Shown here piece after piece: positions 25,868 to 33,980 of a stretch of 46,202 bases of DNA (position 1 is its first letter; every line of letters begins with the position of its first letter). Made by a program: the position numbers and the translations under genes. The stretch lies in the NCBI GenBank assembly GCA_016235595.1, contig JACRJX010000020.1:1-46202 (forward strand), given 5' to 3'. The stretch comes from Verrucomicrobiota bacterium. GTDB taxonomy: Bacteria; Verrucomicrobiota; Verrucomicrobiia; CAIQCK01. Below the pieces are notes generated by a model. The model was not told the DNA's origin, did no database searches, and worked only from the letters and a program-made list of their open reading frames with translations.

Positions 25868-26416
25868 TCACTTCTTGCGCGCGCCGTTGCGAATCCAGTC
25901 GTAGGCCTGACGATTCAGGTCGCCGTAGATGCGAAAATGGAGTTTGTCCCAATCACTGGCTTTCATCTTATTCAGAACATCCTCGTCGGGATAGTCCGTA
26001 ACGCCCTTGAATTCACAGATGAAGCCGCCCTCTTTGTCACTCACGCGCAGATTGACTGTGCCCTTGGTGTGATCGGACAGGTAACAGAACCGAAAATCAA
26101 TGTCCGTTGGTTTGTCAGACTTTGTGAACAGTTTGAAGGCGTTCCCGTCGCTTTTCCCCGATTTGTTCAAATCCCCTTCGCTGGTTCCCTGGAACCAACT
26201 CTCCCAAAAGGAATCCAACGAATCCGTTGCCCGTCCCTTCTTCGTGATGATCGTCCGTTCGAACAGAATGCGGAAGTTCTTGTTCCGAACCGGCGCGACA
26301 TCTCCGGCCGCGTTTGCGCCGCTATCCGCGGCCCACAAGGCTCCCGCGCTGGCGCCGAGGAGGATTGCGACGCAGAGAGCACAGATTCCAAGCGTTGAGC
26401 GCAGGGTGGTATTCAT
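25868..26416 (-). CDS. Secreted protein of unknown function, paralog 1
   Basis: A 182-residue protein with a signal peptide (about 1-29; cleavage after LWAADS-like segment). The mature part contains FRILFERTIITKKGR, LNKSGKSDGNAFKLFTKSD, FRFCYLSDHTKGTVNLRVSD and a tail IYGDLNRQAYDWIRNGARKK. Polar, with two Cys residues in the mature part, and no known enzyme motif. Its neighbour 30 bp upstream is a clear paralog, so the pair arose by tandem duplication and is probably one transcript. I do not recognise the family. The KSDGN-F-K-L and DLN-QAY-WIRNG blocks are the conserved landmarks for a search. Confidence 0.75.
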   Translation of the reverse strand: MNTTLRSTLGICALCVAILLGASAGALWAADSGANAAGDVAPVRNKNFRILFERTIITKKGRATDSLDSFWESWFQGTSEGDLNKSGKSDGNAFKLFTKSDKPTDIDFRFCYLSDHTKGTVNLRVSDKEGGFICEFKGVTDYPDEDVLNKMKASDWDKLHFRIYGDLNRQAYDWIRNGARKK

Positions 26417-26446
26417 GGTGGGGTATAAGAAGGAAGGCTGGGGTGT

Positions 26447-26989
26447 TCACTTCGATCCGCTTTGACGCCCGCCGTTGCGAATCCACAAGTAGGCTTGGTG
26501 ATTCAGGTCGGCGTAGATGTCCGCAACCTTGGAATCGAGACCATAGGATTTGGTCGTGTTGAACTCATGGATCAAGGCGCCATCCTTGTCGGTCATGCGC
26601 AGAGTGGCGGTGCCTTTGGCGTCGTCCATGCGATAGAAGAACTTGAAATCCGGACCGCTGGCGGCGCCCGGCTCCGGCTCTATCGCAAGTTTGAATGTGT
26701 TGCCGTCGCTCTTCCCCTCCGCATTCAACTGGCTTTCGCAAGTCTTGAAGAAATAGGCCATCCAAGGATCGAACCCCAGCCCGGCAAACCCTGATGAACC
26801 ATCCTTTTCGACTCTCGTCTGGCTGCACAGGATCTTGATGTTCCGGTTCCGCGTTGGGGCGACCGCTTGGGTGGTCTTTGCCTGGGGCGTTACACTTGGG
26901 GCGTTGCCGGAGTTGTCCGCCGCCGAAGAAGGTGCATCGGAAAGACCAAGAAGGGCGACAACACAGAGTGCACAGATTTCACGGAGCAT
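26447..26989 (-). CDS. Secreted protein of unknown function, paralog 2
   Basis: A 180-residue paralog of the previous protein. With the start at 26989 it opens with a signal peptide (MLREICALCVVALLGLSDAP). The mature part shares KSDGNTFKLAIEP, FKFFYRMDDAKGTATLRMTD and the tail IYADLNHQAYLWIRNGGRQS. It has an extra low-complexity stretch after the leader (SVTPQAKTTQAVAPTRNRN). A longer frame reaches 27103, but its start has no leader peptide. It is the upstream member of a two-gene unit. Function unknown. Confidence 0.72.
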   Translation of the reverse strand: MLREICALCVVALLGLSDAPSSAADNSGNAPSVTPQAKTTQAVAPTRNRNIKILCSQTRVEKDGSSGFAGLGFDPWMAYFFKTCESQLNAEGKSDGNTFKLAIEPEPGAASGPDFKFFYRMDDAKGTATLRMTDKDGALIHEFNTTKSYGLDSKVADIYADLNHQAYLWIRNGGRQSGSK

Positions 26990-27360
26990 CCCGGCGGGGT
27001 TCACGCCAAGGCGACGAACCGACCGGAGGGTTGCGCCAGCGTATAATCCACCCGCGTCGCCTTTCAACGACGTTCTCGTTGTCGCCAGTGCGTCGGTTTG
27101 CATGGCTGTATCGAACTTCAGCCGTAATGTCGCATCGCCCGCGCCTGATGCAAGTGCGAATACTTCGCGGCGAGGACTGGGGCAGGCGGAATCTCCCGGC
27201 CGATCTACGCCCGTTGCGAGACGCCAGCCGTCACGAGTTTCCTCGAAATCCGCGCTGGCATGGCGGGGGCGGATGGATTACAGGTAATCCTGTGACTGGG
27301 AAACGGAACGATATCCGAGACCAGAGCCAGGGCACGCGGCTGGTGGCCGCCGCCGGCACA
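26990..27360. other. 371-bp divergent intergenic region with one 42-bp repeat copy
   Basis: No gene that I can support. It separates the secreted paralog pair (minus) from the PEP-CTERM gene (plus). The reading frame of the PEP-CTERM gene stays open back to 26854, but the translation here is low in hydrophobic order and would overlap the opposite gene. It holds a 42-bp repeat copy at 27241-27282. Confidence 0.5.
27241..27282 (+). repeat. 42-bp direct repeat, copy 1
   Basis: Begins CCTCGAAATCCGCGCTGGCA and ends GGATGGATTACA. It matches the copy at 28314-28355 at 40 of 42 bases in the same orientation. Confidence 0.9.
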
Positions 27361-28230
27361 GTGCGGGGTCGGTCAGGCAAGAGCGGGATTGTCTGGTGGA
27401 TCAGCACGTGGGTAGCCGGCTTGATGTTTCTTGCCGCAGGAACATTTCCCGCAGCCGGGGACACCTATCAGGATGCCATTACGCGCGCCAGCCAGTTCAC
27501 AACCCTGCCGTGGGACACTGGGTTGTTGACTTCTTCCTACGCCACCAAGATCACCACCAATAGCACGACATGTTTCAGCGTGGTCAGTCTGATGAGCGAT
27601 TATGTTTGGACGAGTTTTTACCAGCCCCATGTCGGAGGCTTGATGACCAACACGGTGGGCCATGAATCGTGGGTTACTTTCCAGCCGGAACTGAAGAATT
27701 ACCTGAATGCCCGGACCGGTGAGTTTTCAGCCGGTTTGACCGGCGCCACGATGCGGGGAGAAATGGCGCTGGGCATGACCAACAGCGGCTCGCACATTTG
27801 GGCGGTGGAGCTTTGGGTGCCTGAGGATTCTCTCTTTCGTCCAGCAATCAATTGGACCCTCACTGACACCTGGACGGACACCAGTTGGACTGGTCACGAT
27901 ACCAATGGACCATCCTGGTTTCTGACGAACTACGGAGAAAGTTATTTTCAGTGGTTCACCAACCGGCAGGCCACAATCTATGTCGGCAACAACGCCTTCC
28001 CTTGGTCAGGGCTTGGCTACAGCTACGATTGGTATTACCCGACCAACAGCTCCAGCATCGTCGGCCTGTCAGAATTCGTCGTGGGCGCCGGGCAAGGCTT
28101 CTACGTGGCGGGCGCTACTCAAGTGGACCAGTATCTGGTTCCCGAACCGGGCACGGCGTGGCTGGTCCTTGCTGGAAGCGGCGCGATCTTTTTCATCCGT
28201 CGGCGGAACCGCGGTCGCGCATCCCACTGA
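27361..28230 (+). CDS. PEP-CTERM sorting-domain protein
   Basis: An exported protein of about 289 residues. A basic then hydrophobic leader (GKSGIVWWISTWVAGLMFLA) is followed by a mature part rich in Thr, Ser, Trp and Asn (TLTDTWTDTSWTGHDTNGPS), and the end is a full PEP-CTERM signal: VPEPGTAWLVLAGSGAIFFI then RRRNRGR. Such signals are cut by an exosortase at the outer face of the inner membrane; the proteins often join extracellular polymer or envelope material. No exosortase gene is in the window. The start is uncertain: GTG 27361 gives a normal leader, and no ATG sits in frame between there and 26854 apart from one inside the leader. The gene lies between two copies of a 42-bp repeat. Confidence 0.8.
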   Translation: MRGRSGKSGIVWWISTWVAGLMFLAAGTFPAAGDTYQDAITRASQFTTLPWDTGLLTSSYATKITTNSTTCFSVVSLMSDYVWTSFYQPHVGGLMTNTVGHESWVTFQPELKNYLNARTGEFSAGLTGATMRGEMALGMTNSGSHIWAVELWVPEDSLFRPAINWTLTDTWTDTSWTGHDTNGPSWFLTNYGESYFQWFTNRQATIYVGNNAFPWSGLGYSYDWYYPTNSSSIVGLSEFVVGAGQGFYVAGATQVDQYLVPEPGTAWLVLAGSGAIFFIRRRNRGRASH

Positions 28231-28233
28231 AAT

Positions 28234-28293
28234 GGCGCAAAGACGCGTAGGGTGGGGAAAGATGTCTTCTCTTTGCGGCTTGGCGTCTTTGCG
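28234..28293. repeat. Imperfect palindrome of the GCAAAGACGC type
   Basis: GGCGCAAAGACGC (28234-28246) is mirrored by GCGTCTTTGCG (28283-28293). It starts 3 bp after the PEP-CTERM stop, is similar in design to the element at 25553, and may act as a terminator of that gene. Confidence 0.65.
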
Positions 28294-28313
28294 TGAGGCG
28301 GCCGTTTCCACTC

Positions 28314-28355
28314 CCTCGAAATCCGCGCTGGCAGGGCGGGGACGGATGGATTACA
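28314..28355 (+). repeat. 42-bp direct repeat, copy 2
   Basis: Matches 27241-27282 with two substitutions (GGCAG for GGCAT, and GGGGA for GGGGG). Together the copies bracket the PEP-CTERM gene. Confidence 0.9.
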
Positions 28356-28416
28356 AAACATGCCCGCTGCCGTAACGAGTCGCGGCATCACACGAAGAAG
28401 ATTCAGGAGCTTTGAC

Positions 28417-29160
28417 ATGAAACACTACGTCGAGAACAAGGTCATCATCATCACGGGCGGTTCAAGCGGCTTCGGGCTGGAATCGGCGCGGCTGCTGCTG
28501 GAGATGGGCGCGAAAGTCATCATCACAGGCCGCGACGCCAAGCGGTTGAAAACGGCGGAGAAATCGCTCGGCGGCGGGAAGCGGTTGCTGGCGGTGCAGG
28601 CGGACGCAACATCGTCGGCGGATTGGAAGCGGCTGATGGTGACGGTGGTTGACCGGTTTGGCGGGCTGGATGTGCTCATCAACAATCACGGCGCGGGCGT
28701 GAAGATCGCGCCGGTGCAGGATATGACCGACGAGGAGATTCGACAGGTGCTGGACGTGAACATCGCCTCCGTCATCATTGGCTGCCGCGAGGCGGTGCGC
28801 GTGATGCGTCCACGCGGGCGCGGCCTGATTGTAAATGTCTCGAGCGGTTGCGCGTATCATGCGTGGGCGAACTGGGCGGTTTACACGGCGGCGAAGGACG
28901 GGATGGTCGGCTTCACGCGTTGTCTGCACCGCGAGATGGCGGAGTGGGGCGGCAAGGCGGCGAGCTTCGTGCCGGGCGCGGCAAAAACGAACTTCTGCGC
29001 GGCAGCGAAGCTGGACGATAGTTGGCAGGAGGGCTACCCGGACGCGGCGGACTTTGCGCGGACACTGGTGCACTGCGTGGACGTGCCGGACAACTGTGTG
29101 ATCGAGGAGGTCAACATCTGGGGCACGAAGCAGGTGAAGGACATGCTCAATCCGTATTGA
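28417..29160 (+). CDS. Short-chain dehydrogenase/reductase (SDR)
   Basis: A 247-residue cytoplasmic NAD(P)-dependent oxidoreductase. The classical SDR landmarks are present: cofactor motif TGGSSGFG (13-20), DAT before the NNHG segment, catalytic Ser in NVSSG, and YTAAK with Tyr156 and Lys160. A GR pair following the second strand (ITGRDAKR) suggests NADP preference, as Arg there often binds the 2'-phosphate. AGGAG lies 7 nt before ATG 28417. The gene ends 17 bp from the convergent AraC regulator gene. The substrate is unknown; a sugar or sugar-derived alcohol would fit the neighbouring rhamnosidase locus but is not shown. Confidence 0.93.
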   Translation: MKHYVENKVIIITGGSSGFGLESARLLLEMGAKVIITGRDAKRLKTAEKSLGGGKRLLAVQADATSSADWKRLMVTVVDRFGGLDVLINNHGAGVKIAPVQDMTDEEIRQVLDVNIASVIIGCREAVRVMRPRGRGLIVNVSSGCAYHAWANWAVYTAAKDGMVGFTRCLHREMAEWGGKAASFVPGAAKTNFCAAAKLDDSWQEGYPDAADFARTLVHCVDVPDNCVIEEVNIWGTKQVKDMLNPY

Positions 29161-29177
29161 GCCAGAACCGAGGCGCG

Positions 29178-30041
29178 TCACGTCTTGATCTGATTTGTGT
29201 GGCGATACTGGCGCGGAGAACAACCGCAGTTTGCCTTGAATGCGGTGTTGAATCGGCTGATGGAGTTGAAGCCGGAGTCCAATGCAATATCCAGGACGGT
29301 GTCATCCGTCATGGTTAGCAGCCGTTGAGCATGCGAAAGCCGCAATTCCGTCAAATAAGTGATGAGGGTTGTGCCGAAAGTTGTTTTGAAAAGGCTCATG
29401 GCGTAATTGGGGTGCAATCCCACACTGCGGCTGATATCCTCCACCGCAAGCGATTCGGTATAGTGCTGGGCAATGTAAGCCGCCATCTGTTCGACCTTGC
29501 TCAAGTCCCCTCCGCGAAGCGAAACCTGCCGTGAAGTTTTCTTCCGCAGCGAGGGCGCGTCTTTGAGAACTGAATAGGCGAGCCGCCGCAGTCGCGCTTC
29601 CATCTCGAGAAGGACGATCTTTTTCAGTTCCGGCCTGTCAGTCCGCAGATCATCAAGCCATCGTTGGAACAGTGCCTGGTCAAAACGCGCTTCCTGCGGA
29701 TTGGGTTCGCATACGAGTTGGCCGTGAAGGAGCGCTTGCACAAAGAGGTCCGGGAATTTGCACTGGAGAAACCAGTCCAGCGGGATGGTGGCCACAAAAA
29801 AATCATCAAGTCCTTCAAAGTGGATCGTTTGGTGGGGCGTGGCCGCCCAGAAGATGTTCAACTGCCTTGCCTGGACCACCACTTTTCGGCCCGCCAGGAG
29901 TTGTGTAAGAGATCCCCTTTCGAGATAGATCAGTTCTATCTCGTTGTGCCGGTCGTAGCGTTTCATCACCATGGGAGTCCAGCGGACGCAACGGAGTCCG
30001 TAGGGCATGAAATCCGGGCGCGAGGGGTCAAAACGAGCCAT
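29178..30041 (-). CDS. AraC-family transcriptional regulator
   Basis: A 287-residue regulator. The N-terminal half is a cupin-like ligand domain (HNEIELIYLERGSLTQLLAG, then ATPHQTIHFEG). The C-terminal 100 residues are the AraC DNA-binding domain with two helix-turn-helix motifs: LAVEDISRSVGLHPNYAMSL and VLDIALDSGFNSISRFNTAF, followed by CSPRQYR. Such regulators usually respond to a sugar and activate a nearby catabolic operon. I chose ATG 30041; a TTG at 30056 is possible. It is divergent, with 165 bp between, from the propeller/heme/rhamnosidase run, which makes that run its likely target. It converges on the SDR gene. Confidence 0.92.
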   Translation of the reverse strand: MARFDPSRPDFMPYGLRCVRWTPMVMKRYDRHNEIELIYLERGSLTQLLAGRKVVVQARQLNIFWAATPHQTIHFEGLDDFFVATIPLDWFLQCKFPDLFVQALLHGQLVCEPNPQEARFDQALFQRWLDDLRTDRPELKKIVLLEMEARLRRLAYSVLKDAPSLRKKTSRQVSLRGGDLSKVEQMAAYIAQHYTESLAVEDISRSVGLHPNYAMSLFKTTFGTTLITYLTELRLSHAQRLLTMTDDTVLDIALDSGFNSISRFNTAFKANCGCSPRQYRHTNQIKT

Positions 30042-30071
30042 GCCCGTAGAATACAAGCAGTTCTTGAGGAA

Positions 30072-30093
30072 ATACAGATAGAATCAACTGTAT
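30072..30093. promoter_or_regulatory. Inverted repeat upstream of the AraC gene, candidate regulator site
   Basis: ATACAG-N10-CTGTAT lies in the 165-bp gap between the AraC gene and the divergent propeller gene. The half sites are 16 bp apart centre to centre. Position suggests a regulatory site, but AraC proteins more often use direct repeats. Confidence 0.35.
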
Positions 30094-30206
30094 CATCGTG
30101 TTAGTTTGGACACAGCATGCGTCCCTGGCTGTTCATAATGAAAATGGAACAGAAGGAGCCGCGTTCAAGTTGAATGGGAATCTTTAGCGGCGTGTAACGG
30201 GTAACA

Positions 30207-31169
30207 ATGATCGAGCGGTTGCATCTTGTGATTCGAAAGACCCTGATAGGGCTGACCGCACTTGCCAGCCTCGTGGCGATTGCCGGTGAAGCTCGTCCGC
30301 ACAAGATGCTGTTGATGGACGAGTCGCGGAGCCGCGTGCACTACGTGGACCTCGACGACGCGTCGAAGAGTTGGGAGATCGTTTTTCCGAAGCGTTACCG
30401 CGACGTGCAGCTCATCGGCAACCGGCGGCTGATGGTCAGCAGCGACTCCGGCTTCTGCGAGTATGATTGGGACACGCGCCGGCAGGTGGCGGAGTTTCGC
30501 GACGCGAGCCTGGCGGGCAGCGAGTCGGTGCGGCGGCTGGCCGACGGTCGCACGATCGTCGGCTGCAACAAGCGGAACGCGGACAAGACGACCGCCATCG
30601 TTTTTCACGAACTGGACAAGGCCAACAAGCCGCTGCGCACGGCGACGTTTGCCGGCTTGAACACGCTGCGGTTGTTCCGGCTGAGCAGCCGGGGAACGCT
30701 GCTCTTCGGCGCGAACAAGACGCTCATCATCGAAGGCAGCCTCGATGGCAAAATCCTGCGCAAGATCGAGATCAAGGATGGCGGACATTTCTACGAGGTC
30801 CTTGAGAAGCCGGACGGTCACTGGCTGGCGGCGGGTGGCTACGGCGCGTTCATCGTGGAACTCGACGCGAGCGGCAAGGAACTCAAGCGTTGGGGCGGCA
30901 AGCCTGGTCCAGCGGGGCTTGGTTTCCTTTTCTTTGGTGCCATGCACCCGCTGAAGGATGGCCGGATCGTCGTCGCCAACTGGACCGGTCACGGCGCGCA
31001 GGATAGCGAGAAGGGGCATCAGGTGTTAATGTTCGCGCCTGACGGCAAGCTGCTCTGGAGTTGGCACGACCCGAAGCTGGCCGGCACCATCCATCGCGTG
31101 ACGGTGCTGGACGATCTCGATGTGACTGTCCCGTTCGAGGAACGGCCGGCGGGTTCGAGGAATCCATAA
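30207..31169 (+). CDS. Exported beta-propeller protein
   Basis: A 320-residue protein with an N-terminal hydrophobic leader (about 8-26, VIRKTLIGLTALASLVAIAG). The rest is made of repeated beta-sheet units of about 45 residues, as in PQQ-like or NHL propellers: ARPHKMLLMDESRSRVHYVD, VRRLADGRTIVGCNKRN, FRLSSRGTLLFGANKTLIIE, VLEKPDGHWLAAGGYGAFIV, HPLKDGRIVVANWTGHG and VLMFAPDGKLLWSWHD. I see no heme site or catalytic motif, so it may bind a ligand or a partner. The next gene starts 5 bp after its stop, so it is the first gene of an operon with the two heme-propeller proteins. It is divergent from the AraC gene. Confidence 0.85.
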   Translation: MIERLHLVIRKTLIGLTALASLVAIAGEARPHKMLLMDESRSRVHYVDLDDASKSWEIVFPKRYRDVQLIGNRRLMVSSDSGFCEYDWDTRRQVAEFRDASLAGSESVRRLADGRTIVGCNKRNADKTTAIVFHELDKANKPLRTATFAGLNTLRLFRLSSRGTLLFGANKTLIIEGSLDGKILRKIEIKDGGHFYEVLEKPDGHWLAAGGYGAFIVELDASGKELKRWGGKPGPAGLGFLFFGAMHPLKDGRIVVANWTGHGAQDSEKGHQVLMFAPDGKLLWSWHDPKLAGTIHRVTVLDDLDVTVPFEERPAGSRNP

Positions 31170-31174
31170 GACGC

Positions 31175-33940
31175 GTGCGCCACCGACTCCCCATCTGGTT
31201 TGGTCTCGCCTGCGCTGCGCTGGTGGTTCATCTCCAGACCGAGGCGGCAGCGCCGGCAAGTGTTTCCCTCCCAACCTATACGAGGAAGGCTTCGTGGGCT
31301 GAGACGATGACGGCGACGAGCGCGGTGTTTGCGGAGTTTGACCACCAACCAGAGCGCCGTAAAGGCGCAGCCGAAAAACTGCGCAAGGAACTGCTGCGCG
31401 ATTTCCCAGCGGCAACGACAAGCTTCATCAACATCAACGGCCACGATTTTGCCGCATGGCTGGCGCGTCCGGACGCGACGGCGTTTGCGGCGCGGCTTCA
31501 GGCGCGATTGAACGATGCGACGGAGGAACCGTATGCGAGTTTCCTGCGTGAACTTGGCGCTGCCGGTTCACTGGCGGGGCCGGACGCAGCGCTGAAGCTT
31601 CTCGGCCGCTTCGAGAACCTCGTGCGCGAGGTGGACGCGCGGAACCGGCATGGGCTGCCGCCCATCGCATTCGTCAAACGCAGTGAACACGGCTTGCGTG
31701 GCACCAATGGCACGATGTTCTCTCATCGCACCGGCCGCGGCTCGATGGTTTGCGTGTTTGACCCGAACGACGCGGCGAAGGGGCATCGCGTGTTGCTGGA
31801 GACGAAGGAAGGTTTCGTCTGGGATCTAAGTCCATCCTACGACGGCAAGCGGCTGTTGATGAGCTACAAGGAGCAGAACGACGACCCTTTTAGTGTCTGG
31901 GAGACCGGCAATGACGGCAGCGGATTGCGACGGCTCACCGACGGGAAGTTCCACGACTTCAACCCCGTCTACTATCCCGACGGCCGGATTGTGTTCTGCT
32001 CGTCGCGCGTGGAGTCGTATTCGCTGTGCCAGGATTTTCTGGCGTGCGCGCTGCACATCATGGACGCCACCGGCTCGAACCTGCGGCGGATTGATTTCAC
32101 AACGCTTTGCAGCAACGCGCCCGCCATCCTGCCCGACGGTTCGATCGTCTGCACGCGCTGGGAGTATCAGGACAAGAATATCTTCTCGTGGCAGGGACTC
32201 TGGACGATCAATCCCGACGGCCGGCAACTGAAGCTCTACTACGGCAACACCATCACCATCCCGAACTCGCGCTACGGCGCAAAGCCGATTCCCGGCACAG
32301 GCAAGGTGCTCATTACGATGGCTGGCCATCATTTGCCGCCGGTGGCGGACGTCGCGACGGTGGACCGCAGCCTCGGCGTCGAGAATCCAGCGGCGATGAC
32401 GCAGATCACCCGCGCGACGAGCTACGAGATCACGCAAGGCCGCGACTGGCAGGATCGTAATTGGCACCCCGGTGACATCTTCTTCCCCGAAGCCTACGCC
32501 GATCCGATGCCGATCGATGGCAAACGCTTTCTGGTCTCCTACGCCGGCGACCGCAACGCGCTGCGACACCGCATCTACCTGCTCGACTACTTTGGTATCG
32601 GCGGCGTGCTGATCGAGGACGAGAAACTCTCCTGCTTCAGCGCCGTGCCGTTGGCCGCGCGCGCAAAACCATCGGTCATCGTCGGCCAGGTGCCGACGGA
32701 GAGCGGCGAGGGAACATTCTTCGTGCAAGACATCTACCGCGGCTTGTCGGAGCAGGGCGTCCAGCGTGGACAAGTAAAGGAACTGCGCGTAGTCCGGGTG
32801 TTGCCGAAGAAATGGAACACAGAAGGGCCACGTTACCATGACCACTATCCCATCATCGGCCACGGCAGCTACTACGTGAAGGAGAATCTCGGCAGCGTAC
32901 CGGTGTATGACGACGGCTCGGTGTATTTCCGTGCGCCGTCGAACTGCGAACTGTATTTCATCGCGCTCGACAAGGACGGCAGGGAAGTGCAGCGGATGGG
33001 GTCGGTGACACAGATCACCACCGGCGAGGAGGTTGGTTGCGCCGGCTGCCACGACAACCGCCAGGCCGCGCCGCCGTTGCAGCCGCTCAAGGCCGCTCGC
33101 TGGCAGCGTGCGCCCGACACGATCCGCCCGCCGCCCTGGGGCACGGGGCCGTTCGATTACGTCCGCCACGTACAGCCGGTGCTTGACCGTTACTGCGTGA
33201 AATGCCACGAGGGCCGCGCGCCCGCCGCCAACCTCGATCTCTCCGGCGACATAACGCGGTTTTTCAACATGTCCTACGAGTCGCTGGTCGTGCGCAACTG
33301 GGTGGAGCACTACTTCATCAATCCCGGCCCCACCGGCGTTTTCCCGGCGCTGAAGACTGGCTCGGCCGTCAGCAAGCTCACTCACTTAATCGAGAGCGGT
33401 CACGGCGGTCGCGTGGCGATGGATGATGAAAGCCGCCGACGCATCTACGCGTGGATTGATTCCAACGCACAATATTACGCGACGTGGGACATGAGCCGCC
33501 CGCATACGATGGGCGGGCGCGACCCGTGGACCTTTTGCGAGGGCGACAAGCGCGGCCCATTGCGGCTGGAGCCGTGGATGGAGCGGCTGGAGAAAACTTT
33601 TGCTGAGAGCGGCTGCATTGCTTGTCACAGGCCGATCGCTCGTGACGGCAGGGACAGGCTCGGCCACGGCCACGAATACAACGCGAAGATCAATCTCACA
33701 CGGCCGGAGTTCAGCCGGCTATTGAACGCGCATCTCAGCAAGGAAGCCGGCGGACTTGGCGTCACCGGCAAACGTCGCGGCCAGGACGCGCCGGTGTTCA
33801 CAAACACCAGCGACCCGCGCTATCGCGCGATGCTAGAGGCGATCGTCGCCGGCAAAGCCGCACTCGAAGCCCGGCCGCGCATGGATATGCCCGGCGGCAA
33901 GGCAGTGCCGCAGCAACGCGACTTTGGGAAGGTGTTCTAG
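31175..33940 (+). CDS. HzsA-like beta-propeller protein with three c-heme sites
   Basis: A 921-residue exported protein. A leader (LPIWFGLACAALVVHLQTEA) is followed by a helical N-terminal region, then a beta-propeller with PD40 strands (LRRLTDGKFHDFNPVYYPDG, RIVFCSSR; about 200-560). The HzsA-like middle domain (ENLGSVPVYDDGSVYFRAPS, IALDKDGREV) ends in heme site CAGCH (622-626). Two more sites follow: CVKCH (674-678) and CIACH (814-818). Predicted role: periplasmic or surface multiheme protein that passes or receives electrons; activity unknown. The start is a GTG at 31175, 5 bp after the propeller gene, with GAGGAA about 12 nt upstream; this is the weakest part of the call. The next gene starts 40 bp downstream. 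Confidence 0.86.
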   Translation: MRHRLPIWFGLACAALVVHLQTEAAAPASVSLPTYTRKASWAETMTATSAVFAEFDHQPERRKGAAEKLRKELLRDFPAATTSFININGHDFAAWLARPDATAFAARLQARLNDATEEPYASFLRELGAAGSLAGPDAALKLLGRFENLVREVDARNRHGLPPIAFVKRSEHGLRGTNGTMFSHRTGRGSMVCVFDPNDAAKGHRVLLETKEGFVWDLSPSYDGKRLLMSYKEQNDDPFSVWETGNDGSGLRRLTDGKFHDFNPVYYPDGRIVFCSSRVESYSLCQDFLACALHIMDATGSNLRRIDFTTLCSNAPAILPDGSIVCTRWEYQDKNIFSWQGLWTINPDGRQLKLYYGNTITIPNSRYGAKPIPGTGKVLITMAGHHLPPVADVATVDRSLGVENPAAMTQITRATSYEITQGRDWQDRNWHPGDIFFPEAYADPMPIDGKRFLVSYAGDRNALRHRIYLLDYFGIGGVLIEDEKLSCFSAVPLAARAKPSVIVGQVPTESGEGTFFVQDIYRGLSEQGVQRGQVKELRVVRVLPKKWNTEGPRYHDHYPIIGHGSYYVKENLGSVPVYDDGSVYFRAPSNCELYFIALDKDGREVQRMGSVTQITTGEEVGCAGCHDNRQAAPPLQPLKAARWQRAPDTIRPPPWGTGPFDYVRHVQPVLDRYCVKCHEGRAPAANLDLSGDITRFFNMSYESLVVRNWVEHYFINPGPTGVFPALKTGSAVSKLTHLIESGHGGRVAMDDESRRRIYAWIDSNAQYYATWDMSRPHTMGGRDPWTFCEGDKRGPLRLEPWMERLEKTFAESGCIACHRPIARDGRDRLGHGHEYNAKINLTRPEFSRLLNAHLSKEAGGLGVTGKRRGQDAPVFTNTSDPRYRAMLEAIVAGKAALEARPRMDMPGGKAVPQQRDFGKVF

Positions 33941-33980
33941 CGGCGGTTCTGGTAACAAAAGAGAGCAAAGGACTGGCTCA

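Noticed and set aside
26854..27360. N-terminal extension of the PEP-CTERM gene
   Set aside because: No leader or domain, overlaps the opposite secreted-protein gene, and crosses a repeat.
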